Source: Hyaloperonospora brassicae
Taxonomy: Eukaryota; Oomycota; Peronosporomycetes; Peronosporales; Peronosporaceae
DNA length: 64,000 bases
Reading direction: 5' to 3'
Assembly: GCA_947650285.1 (NCBI GenBank)
Contig: CANTFL010001244.1
Coordinates: 434,001-498,000 of the forward strand
Part shown: positions 39,735 through 48,413 of the stretch, one piece after another
Layout: every line of letters starts with the position of its first letter
Position numbering within the stretch: position 1 is the first letter of the stretch
Position numbers and translations under genes: made by a program
Notes under the pieces: generated by a model
Databases searched by the model: none
Seen by the model: only the letters and a program-made list of their open reading frames with translations
Told to the model about the DNA's origin: nothing

Positions 39735-40063
39735 CGTTCCTCATAGGATAGGTACACAACACGCAACGGTTTGCTGTACAATACAGTCGTTGCCGGCGAC
39801 AATCGTCGTGTCGTCGTCCCCGCTCATAACAACTTGCGCTTGCGCATCATGTATGAGTGTTACGATGTCCCAACAGGTGGCCATCTTGGTAGAGAAAATA
39901 CGTAGCTTACGGTAAGTCGTAACTTTTACTGGCCCCGCCAGTATCACTTTGTCCGCAAGTACATTCGTGCTGGCGATGTTTTTCAACGAGTGAAGCCCAG
40001 TCCTTCATCCCGTGCACCCTTACAGCCTCTACCTGTCCCGCAGAGTGCTGGCAGTCCGTTTTA

Positions 40064-40759
40064 ATGGACTTCGTCTTAGGTTTTCCCAAAGACGCTCACA
40101 AGAATAACGGTATTCTTGTGTTCGTAGACCGGTTTAGCAAGATGGTGCATCTTGCTTCAGTACCCGAGTCGATCACGGCACAGGACTGTGCTCGTGTCTT
40201 TATCGGCACGATATTTCGACTCCACGGGATACCCCGTCTCGTATCCGACCGATATCCTCGGTTCACGGCGGGATCTTGGCAATTCGTGATCCAATCGCTC
40301 GAAACACGCTTGAATGTGTCAACATCTGAACATCCCGAGACTGATGGTCAGACGAAACGTGCAAACCGTGTTCTCGAAGAGATCCTTCATGACACGTCCA
40401 CTCGTGCTCGATTTGGAGCGAATTCCTATTTATGGTATATATTCGCCATCTATTATTCGTTGCATGCTTCAACACAGCATACAACGTTCTTCGTGAATGT
40501 CTTACGCCATCCACGTCTTCCCTCCCTATTAGAGTGTGACTCTTGGATAAGGGGGGAGGGAAATGCTCGAGCAAAAACCGTTCTGGATCTTGCTTATCAC
40601 GTATCGACGCTAACTTCTTCACGTATGATGCCGATGTCGATCAGGTCGACATCGAAGAAGAAGACCATCTCAATAATAGTGATGACGCTATTAATGGGTC
40701 AGATGGTAATGGCTATGCTGATATTTTCGCATCGCCAACGACTATTCCAGAGAGGATGA
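40064..40759 (+). pseudogene. pol: Copy 2 integrase core
   Basis: 231 open codons: MDFVLGFPKDAHKNNGILVF, DRFSKMVHLASVPESIT, VSDRYPRF, and SEHPETDGQTKRANRVLEEI with the catalytic glutamate. The D-D-E triad appears complete in this piece, but it has no own start context and is severed from RT and the zinc segment by stops. Confidence 0.85.
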
Positions 40760-40899
40760 TGATACCCTCTCTGATGAACATAAAGAAAAGATAACTCTTT
40801 CTGCATTTCGCACAAGGAGAACTGGACAAAACAATGTCTCGTCAGCAAAAGGATTTCTGATGGCCTGAGAAGCAGTGGTCCGTTTCGTGCATGACTCCA

Positions 40900-41770
40900 T
40901 CGTTCACGAGGTGGACCGGCAGAAATAGATCGCTGACAATAATGGAAGATCAAATGTTCTTTCATTTGTTGAAGTTGATTTAGTCCTACTTTCGACAATA
41001 AACCTACCTAGACACGTAGTGACTAACGTGAGCAGCAGCAAACTACTGTCCAAATACATCGGTCCCTTTCGTGTGCTGCGCCGACAAGTCAACGCATACA
41101 CGATTGAGCTGCCACGTAGGATGTGTACGCATCCTAAATTTTACTTGAGGCGTCTCCGCCCGTACTGTCAGTACGAGCCGTCTTTAGACGATGAAGATAG
41201 CCCCACGTCCATCAGATTCTTGTGCTCGCGCTCCAGGCGATTAGTCTGGACGCGTAGTGAAGAGACCTCAGAATTCAACTGAGAGACATATCTGCAAGCT
41301 GTCGCCAGCTCTTCAACGAGGGAACGGATATTCCGCTCGTTCTGAAGCTGTGACGAGGGCGTAATCAGCACGATCTTTCGCGCGATAAGCCTCGCGATCC
41401 TCGCGTTGCTTCCGTACAAAATCGATCAGAGAGTAGCTTCTATCCCTCTCGTGCTCTAAATCCTCGCGCAATCGATCAATTGATCGATCCATCTCATATT
41501 GGTCGAGATGGTCAGTCGAACGATTTAGAGGAGGGTTTTTAGCCTCCTCCACATCATTTGGTGTAATCACATGGTGTTAAATGCTTTCTTGTGGCGAGTA
41601 TCTTGAACCACCGTGACGATTCATGATCAAGGACGACTTACCTCGTCCAGTGGAGGGGTTATCCACCCTCGTGTGACAGCTGGGAGCCCCGCTCTCAACT
41701 GATGGCGGATGTCCCCGGTCTCGTCGAGCAGTACGACGAGACGTACCCTTTGACTATGGAGGGCAATCGT
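40900..41770 (+). pseudogene. pol: Copy 2 GPY/F module and chromodomain remnant
   Basis: At 41019-41180 the frame reads SSKLLSKYIGPFRVLRRQV and MCTHPKFYLRRLRPY, the GPY/F module. The chromodomain part at about 41590-41760 has RPVEG-type and PRSR-type residues that align with copy 1 DNA (CCTCGTCCAGTGG, GCTGGGAGCCCCGCTCTCA) but is shot through by stops and a changed frame. Confidence 0.65.
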
Positions 41771-42037
41771 CGAACGAACTCCCGGCGCGTTCGTAAAGGG
41801 AATGTAAAGTCTCAATCCCTTCGTACATCTCAGATGAGATGCGAGCCCTCCCCTAGGGCTGATTAGGGAGGAGGGTCTTCCTCGGGGCGCGAACAGAGTT
41901 GTCAACACAACTCTGGCAGTTCTCTCCCCATGAGAGGCAAGTTAAACCTGCCTCTCGAGACAATCGGTGCAAATTAAACAGATCACCGGTTGGCGACTTC
42001 TTTTTAAACCTATTGCGAGCTGCAATAAGTTTTTCAG

Positions 42038-42975
42038 CTAAGCGTCACGGCCAACATTTTCGATGTTGCCGATAAAAGAGGTCCACGCCTGCACCAACGA
42101 AATTTCATCCCGGTTGAGGTTGCCGTGGTACCATCGATGTCTGATTAAGACATCGATGTAATACTCATGTTCAATGCAATAACCACTTGCAGTGACACCA
42201 ATACCATGGAGTATTGACGAATCGAGAAGTGGGATTCGATAACTCCAAGTGCTATAACCAAATAACTGCTTCATATTTCGTTGAGAAGGCCTCCGTGGTT
42301 TGTTTTCACGAGCATATCGTAACACATTACGATCCTTATCGTCTTGAGCAGTGCCGACATAAATAATTTATTATGATCGCCGCAATCACTGAAATTGCTA
42401 CGGCTACGATGACTCCGTGAAGAACTATCGGCATCACCAGGATAACTAACGCTCTCATGTTTCTCACTCGCGTCATACGAATGCGAGCGCGAGTGGTTAG
42501 GTTCCCGCGGCGAGTACTCAGACTCGTCGGAAGAGCCGAAAGTTTCATGGTGCAGTCTTTTTTTAAACTGCCAGGAGACTTAGCAGTCGTCGTTTCCGTA
42601 TCCACATCCTGATAGCCGGGCTTTGCGGGCGACTTCGATTCGGACGGGGGTCCGACTTGCCCGAATCGACAATCTCTATTTCGGGGTCGACGTCCATGCA
42701 ATTGCCACCTGCAGCATAGGCTACGGATAAAGAACTGCACGTGGATGACCATGTACACCTGCAACGTTTGATGTTGCAGGCTGATTATCAGCGTCAGCAA
42801 GCGATGAGACGCCAAATGCCAAGTCTTGGTTTATTTGCTCTCCAGCTGCAAGGATACGCGCAGCCGCTTCAGAGACGGCTTGCTCGCGGAGCGCATAGAC
42901 GAACTCGTCATGCGCTAAAAAGCTTGACTGACAAGTCAAAACCAACAAGTGCTCCCTCTCCCACAGAGCGACCAA
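42038..42975 (-). pseudogene. Copy 2 antisense ORF relic
   Basis: Homologue of the 394-codon antisense ORF of copy 1. The 95-codon piece at 42038-42325 has RIPLLDSSILHGIGVTAS, YYIDVLIRHRWYHGN and WTSFIGNIENVGRDA, aligning with the conserved block of copy 1 with about half the residues identical and many conservative swaps (F/Y, L/I, V/I, D/E). The next codon is TAG where copy 1 has TGG. The N-terminal part (42721-42975) keeps WEREHLL as copy 1 has WDREHLL. Stops and shifts between the pieces make it inactive. Confidence 0.65.
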
Positions 42976-43040
42976 ACGGCGCTCACTCTGTCACCAATTA
43001 ATTTATTCACTCACTGTAGTGACTGATGTTAATGGGGTGA

Positions 43041-43503
43041 TGTAACGGGATGAACTCGTTACATAAGATAGATACGAATGTATCAATTTTGAATATTATC
43101 GATTCGGATAATATTCAATTGACATCGATCGAGATGAGGTGATGTTGGCGGAAGATTACCCCCGAGGGTAATATTCTTGGGTGCTCCACTTATTGGTTGA
43201 TGTACACGCTACATCAACCATATTAACCACCAATCGCTGCTGGACGCGCGCAATGGATGGTGAGCAAGAAACCTACATGGGAGATTGTAGTTTAATATAG
43301 TTAGCTCAAGACAAAAGATGGTTATTAAGAAACATAACTATATTATATACAGTTCTACTTGTTCACTTAGACAGATCCTTCGAGTTCTGCCTACTTCGCT
43401 GCGCTTCCTCACGCCACGTGTACGTGACGTCTGGAGTACGCAGCCTTGTGTTCTGTCAACACAAGGTCTCACCAGTCATCTAGTAATAGGCTGTCCCGCT
43501 ACA
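43041..43503 (+). repeat. 3' LTR of gypsy copy 2 (463 bp)
   Basis: The left end TGTAACGGGA and right end TCCCGCTACA are inverted with one mismatch. AATGGGGTGA stands before it as a weak purine tract. The internal order of motifs (TTGGTTGATG inverted repeat, GACGCGCGCAATG, an AT-rich centre, GCGCTTCCTC) parallels the copy 1 LTR, but the two are clearly diverged and differ in length by 69 bp. Confidence 0.82.
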
Positions 43504-43656
43504 GGAGCGCCTATCAAGTTATCGTGTCAACGCATATACGTCGTCCCTCCCATCAGCATTGGCTTGCTGTTGCCTTAGTAGTTGTTCAAACACTGTTATG
43601 TACTCTGTTCCCGCAACATCTCAGACTCTTGGGACTATTTCTGATAAAGTAAGACT

Positions 43657-43968
43657 ATGCTTTTTGACCGCGTCGGGTTTCTGCGTGGCCTCGGTCCAGG
43701 CATGCTGCTTGTCTCCCTTTACGGCGACGTCATTGGCGATTCCGTTTTTGCAATATTCAACACATCCGCTGCGATAATTGTCGCGTCAATATCTGCCAAT
43801 GTCAATGTCATGCGACGGGCTTGCCCCGCTCTAGTAAACGAAGCTCGTGGTCATTCGACTATTGTTGACAACAACGTTGGGTCACTTTCCTCGTTCGCAC
43901 AGCTCAGTTATCGGGAAATTGTAAGCTCGCGACAATCGGTCTATCTACCTTGCGATACACAAAGCTAA
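43657..43968 (+). CDS. Possible exon or small gene of unknown function
   Basis: The frame uses C- or G-ending codons like neighbouring genes and reads MLFDRVGFLRGLGPGMLLV, then SLYGDVIGDSVFAIFNTSAA. At ALS-type residues SFAQLSYREI a good donor GTAAGC follows, so it may be an exon ending near 43920. Further downstream (44080-44195) another coding-like stretch reads STIDTSEDRYVFFVRRRPLV and ends KK-stop. I could not link them. It may be a relic. Confidence 0.25.
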   Translation: MLFDRVGFLRGLGPGMLLVSLYGDVIGDSVFAIFNTSAAIIVASISANVNVMRRACPALVNEARGHSTIVDNNVGSLSSFAQLSYREIVSSRQSVYLPCDTQS

Positions 43969-44364
43969 CCAATGTCTTGTATCATCACTTGCCTCCCTAC
44001 GTGGACTGCTACTAATGAAAACGAAAAATAAGTCCATACCTCTAGTAACACAGTAGCATCAGACTTCGTTTCGCAAGTATATTTCGACAATTGATACAAG
44101 TGAAGACAGATACGTCTTTTTTGTGCGAAGGCGACCGCTTGTCTACGACAATAGCGAGCTGGACCTAGATTTCAGCATCAAGAAGTAGCTGATCATCGCG
44201 TTCCCAACGATTGCAATGAAGAGCTACCAAACGAGTTACCTCTTAGCCGCGTATTGATTGGTCGGTCAGTCGTTTTCGCCACGATTGTGTCGTTTAAACC
44301 ATAAACACACGGAGAAAAACAGAAATAATGTCACTGATACCGCGAGATTTTATTTCGAAAAGAC

Positions 44365-45928
44365 ATGATACGAGCAGTCCGTCATAGCGCCTCGAGAGCG
44401 CAATGCGCCCGTCTGCACGTCGGGCGCGCCACAAGTCTTGCGACCGACACTTTCGTTCGCCGGTCTCCCCACGATCCGAATAACAGCTCCAAACTGCGTG
44501 CAAGCGCACTAGGCGACGACGTGCAATGGCTCCGTGTGGGCCCGCGGGGCGTCGGTAGTCCGGATCTGTGGGCTAAAGATATGCCTCGTATCGATATGAT
44601 CAGCGCCGTCATGTCGTCATATACGAGCAACTTTATTCAAACAGCTGTTAATCCACACATGGATACACCAAAGGCAAGTGATAAGCAGGCGTATGTCGAA
44701 GCCCTGGCACTAAATGAGACCATACAAGACGCACATGTCCCACGTGAATGTGTGGTCACGTCGACACTTATTGGCAGCAACGTGCTGCAATGGACTCGTG
44801 AGTCGATACCCGAGAAGCGACTGACCAAGGAGTACGTGGAGAAAGGGGTGGCAATTGCCCGGCAAGAGCTAGACGTAGAGACGGTGGACCACGTTGTGTG
44901 CCAAATACCGGAAGAGCTGGCTCGACTACCAGAAAAGCAGACGAACTTGATGGAAAAGCTCAAGACCACGTGTGACGTGCTGGAATCTATGTGTAATGAG
45001 GGGACCGTGCAAAGTTACGGCTTTTCGTTGCCGCATATGGTTGAGTCAAGGAAACCACTAGAGCGGTTGGTGGAGAAGACGTTTACGCCGCTATCGGAAC
45101 AGTTTGGACGATTTGCGTCATTGCAGCTGCCACAACACGTGGGCAGTGCGGTGTTTCCACTACCAGAAAGCGTCATGCAGTTTCGTGCAGAGCGTGCGAT
45201 GTTTTTTATCGGTGACCGGCCGCTTGAAGCGATGCTGTCTAGCGGTAATCCGTTTCATCTAAAGACGTACGAGACCATCAGTGGTGAAGAGATAGCGCTG
45301 CTGCTGAAGACAGCATTCAACTTTGCGGTCGCTGTCGAAGAGAAGTACATAAAAATGATACGTCCGGAGAATGAGCACCTTGACCTGCCACCAGCGGACG
45401 AAGTGGCGTGGGCGCATGTGCTAGCTAACCAGTATGACCAATTCGACAACCTCCAGGTGTGGACGTATGTCCGCGAGACCCAGATATCGCCTCGCTTGGA
45501 CGCGACCCTGAAGCAATTGAACAAGCACAAGGAGACCAAGGAGCTGGGATTCGCCTACATGATGGCTATGGGCCAACTGCTAAAGTGCTTTACACAATCG
45601 GTCGAGGTAAGTCAGTTTACGAAATGCGCTTAGAAAATGGGTGCACGCGTCCGCTCACTCTGTTTGTTACAATGCTATGTAGCTGGTAGCAGCTGAGCGA
45701 TCGACTGCGCTCATGACTGCGTGGAAGGAGGAAAAGGGACTGCTTCCGTCCGACGCGATCACTGTCGAAGAAGTGGCCGTGATGGCAGCTCTTAGTGCCG
45801 GTATGGACATCACTTTACTCGAAGAGCAGCTCCCGGCTTCGTCCTCGCTGCCATTCACCGAGAAGTTCTCGTTTGACCAGCTACAACAGATCGCTCGGCT
45901 GGCAAAGCCTCATTTTGTCGTCGCATAG
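44365..45928 (+). CDS. Aldo/keto-reductase-like protein, probably mitochondrial
   Basis: Exons 44365-45606 and 45683-45928 are joined across a 76-nt intron (donor GAG|GTAAGT, acceptor TGTAG|CTG, phase 0), giving 495 residues. The first ~30 residues (MIRAVRHSASRAQCARLHVG) are basic without acids, a likely mitochondrial presequence. The middle has the barrel pattern of NADP-dependent oxidoreductases: a segment VDHVVCQIPEELARLP, LMEKLKTTCDVLESMCNEGT and VQSYGFSLPHMVE, like the family motif in which a helix leads to GKIRSYGVSN. The classical catalytic tetrad D-Y-K-H is not evident, and the C-terminal half is longer than in standard members (~320 residues). It may be a non-catalytic or divergent relative. 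The donor matters because the first ORF otherwise ends 27 bp later. Confidence 0.5.
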
Positions 45929-46104
45929 ACATACGAACTTGCTCACCAAGTGGTGAGCAAGTTCGTGCACATTACGTCTTTGGCAACGTAGGGAAACCGT
46001 GATGTCGTAGAAATTACGACGAGCTACATGCTGCCGGTGTAATGAGAGAAGTGCCCGAAGAATGCTCGCATCCATTTAAGCATTCTTGAAACCGCTCTAG
46101 TCCT

Positions 46105-46570
46105 TTGCTCCTATCGTCAAACTGGTCCACAACGTTGCGATGGCAGCTCACTTGGCGTACCTGGACATCGATGACACGCAACGATATCAAGATTCGGGCC
46201 ATCGCTCGAGCCATGACAAAAGTCATTGTGGCCTGCTGTATGCACTCTTCGGACGACAAGCACCTCGTGATGAGCGGGCAGACACTATGACCTCGTTCGA
46301 GAAAACGTTGGACACGGTCAGTCGAAATCCGATGAGGAAGTCGCAAGTTATACTCGACAACCGTCACTCACTCGAGGGCGACATCACCAAGTTCCACTAC
46401 ACACTGACCATCAACGATCTTCTGTTTGCCTTCACCGCTTCATGCAGTTGTCCTGTGCACGTGGTAATTCAGATGACTACTGCGGTGCAATAGGCGATCG
46501 TGCCCCTACCTTTGATGTTAGGGTCTTCGACCTGGACAGAGGCGCGGTGTACAAACACAAGTTTGCTAGA
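46105..46570 (+). other. Coding-like stretches in shifting frames
   Basis: Three frames in turn look codon-biased: IKIRAIARAMTKVIVACCMH ending at 46290, then REN-type residues VGHGQSKSDEEVASYTR near 46310, then DDYCGAIGDRAPTFDVRVFD ending at 46573. They could be exons of a small intron-rich gene or a decayed one. No family is recognised and clean splice joins were not found. Confidence 0.25.
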
Positions 46571-46661
46571 TAACTATCAGTGCAGGCAAGCTGATAGACC
46601 ACTCGTCTGATACTTGCAGAATGACTGGAAAAGAGACTGCATGATGAAGCTGGAATAGAGG

Positions 46662-46829
46662 AAAGAAGAAGAAGAAGAAGAAGAAGAAGAAGAAGAAGAA
46701 GAAGAAGAAGAAGAAGAAGAAGAAGAAGAAGAAGAAGAAGAAGAAGAAGAAGAAGAAGAAGAAGAAGAAGGGGAAATAGACAAAGAAGAAGAAGAAGAAG
46801 GGGAAATAGACAAAGAAGAAGAAAAAGAC
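46662..46829. repeat. GAA/AAG trinucleotide microsatellite
   Basis: About 36 uninterrupted AAG units (46662-46770) are followed by two copies of GGGAAATAGACAAAGAAG with further AAG units. It lies 180 bp before the NASP-like gene. Poly-Leu and poly-Ser ORFs on the other strand are artefacts of the repeat. Confidence 0.97.
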
Positions 46830-47004
46830 GAATAGCAGTAATTATGTTAATAATGGTCGAGATCACAAACTGCAACAGCAATGCTGCCTCTGTGTACCCA
46901 CATGTAGCCCTTCTTTCGCAACCTGTCTTTTTTCTGTTCCTGTTACTTCCATCTCGCGCGCGCGTTCGCTCGCTCTGCATGTGAAAACAAATACATTTCT
47001 ACCC

Positions 47005-48267
47005 ATGTCCACCACCGGGAGCTCGTCGAACGCGCTACTGCTCGAGAAGACGCTGCACGACCCGCGCTACGTGCGTGGCGTGGCGCTGCTCCAGCAAAAG
47101 CGTCTGGATGAAGCGATTGTGGTGCTTGAGGATATGTTGCGCACGCTGTGCGAAGTGGAGAAGAAGGGCGACTCGCTCGAAGTCGCGCCAGTGTACTACG
47201 AATACGGTCACGCGCTGCTGAGTCTCCACGAAACCAGCGCCGGGATTTTCACCGGCGCTACTCCAGCTAATGTTACTTCAAGCGCAGAGGGAGAGCATAG
47301 TGGAGCTGCTGCTATTGGACGACAGGAAAGTGAAGACGAGCCAAGCGGGGAACAGGATAGGGCAAACGACGACGACTTGGAAGCTGCGTGGGAGATGATG
47401 GAGCTTGCGCGAGTCATTTACGCGCGGTATCCTGGCGACGAAGCAGTGGAGAAGCAGCTGGTGCGCGTGTATACGAGACTAGGGGACTTGGGGCTCGAGA
47501 GCGATCAATTTGAACAGGCAAAGGCCGACTTTGAGAAGGCCCTGGAGCTCCGAGAGAAGCTGCTGAAGCGCAGTGAGGCCGAGGACACGACGCAGCTTGC
47601 TGACCTGTACTGTCAGCTGGCTATTGCTTGTATCTATCGAGATGCCAAGCCGGACAAGGAGACCAAGGAGACAGGATCGAAGGACGAACTTGGCTACTAT
47701 GTCCTGGCTGGCCGCATCATGGCGGAGAATATTCATCGTGTGGCAAAGAAGTGCAATGACAAGCTGCGACTGTTTGTTGAAGCTCGTGTTCCCAAGTATT
47801 GCGAGGAAGACGATGGCGACGGTGCTGCGGATGTAGAGGGAAAAAGGAAGCGCAAAGTGCCGACGACTGCAACTGGAGAGTTGACGCTGTCGTTGGAGTT
47901 CCACGGGGACCGTCCTGATGCCGTGGGTGACGCGTTCTTGGCTTGTGTCGACGTGCAGAAGGAGGAGAAAGACACGCTGAAAGCGGACGAGAAGACGCTG
48001 CTAGAGTACTTGGAGATTTATGTGGAAATCAAGGAGAAGGTTGATGGGATCAAAGAGTCGACGGGTAAAGCAGGAGCCAAGGAAGAAGAGGCCAAGGAAG
48101 AAGGAGCCAAGGAAGAGGACAAGGCGGTGACAACGGTTGGCTTCGAAGCGTCAGATGCTGTCGCTTCGACGGTGAACGTGATGTCGGTAAAAAAGCGAAA
48201 GACAGCGGCACCTGCAGCCACGGTCGATGAGGCGACGGAAAGCCCTGTGCTCGCCGATAGCAACTGA
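47005..48267 (+). CDS. NASP/Hif1/Sim3-type histone H3 chaperone (SHNi-TPR protein)
   Basis: A 420-residue protein from the Met at 47005; an ATG-less extension to 46981 exists but the natural start is MSTTGSSSNAL. It has the interrupted-TPR layout of the family: TPR1 (YVRGVALLQQKRLDEAIVVL), TPR2 with YYEYGHALLSLHE broken by a long acidic insertion (GRQESEDEPSGEQDRANDDD), then LEAAWEMMELARVIYARYPG, TPR3 (RLGDLGLESDQFEQAKADFE) and TPR4 (LADLYCQLAIACIYR). A KRKRKVP motif is a nuclear signal, and the C-terminus is Lys/Glu/Ala rich with KKRKTAAP. The acidic insertion normally binds H3-H4. Role: soluble H3 storage and delivery in the nucleus. No intron is seen. It is convergent with the CBP80 gene, 146 bp apart. 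Confidence 0.85.
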   Translation: MSTTGSSSNALLLEKTLHDPRYVRGVALLQQKRLDEAIVVLEDMLRTLCEVEKKGDSLEVAPVYYEYGHALLSLHETSAGIFTGATPANVTSSAEGEHSGAAAIGRQESEDEPSGEQDRANDDDLEAAWEMMELARVIYARYPGDEAVEKQLVRVYTRLGDLGLESDQFEQAKADFEKALELREKLLKRSEAEDTTQLADLYCQLAIACIYRDAKPDKETKETGSKDELGYYVLAGRIMAENIHRVAKKCNDKLRLFVEARVPKYCEEDDGDGAADVEGKRKRKVPTTATGELTLSLEFHGDRPDAVGDAFLACVDVQKEEKDTLKADEKTLLEYLEIYVEIKEKVDGIKESTGKAGAKEEEAKEEGAKEEDKAVTTVGFEASDAVASTVNVMSVKKRKTAAPAATVDEATESPVLADSN

Positions 48268-48413
48268 CGTTGAGGGAGGCACTCGCGACCGATCCGACGT
48301 CGACGGTAAAGCTAACATGTTTTTTTTCTTTTTGCTACGGTATAGTGGACATGCTACGCAGCCGCTCCTGGTATCCTTCTGCGCTCTTTCTACTTGTGTT
48401 CGCTGTGCAAAAC

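Larger units (their letters stand above)
36200..43503 (+). mobile_element. Ty3/gypsy chromovirus, copy 2, with a nested solo LTR
   Basis: The same module order as copy 1 is present: end of protease and linker, RT, RNase H, integrase, GPY/F, chromodomain, antisense ORF relic and 3' LTR. From 36820 the DNA aligns with position 1 onward of copy 1 (MDESVLDEKT). RT is split at 37023 by a 1190-bp LTR insertion. Many point lesions are present. No 5' LTR was recognised and the left border is approximate. Confidence 0.88.

Noticed and set aside
46477..46980. Minus-strand ORF with a long poly-Leu run and a sister frame of poly-Ser
   Set aside because: It is the translation of the AAG microsatellite and has no other coding feature.
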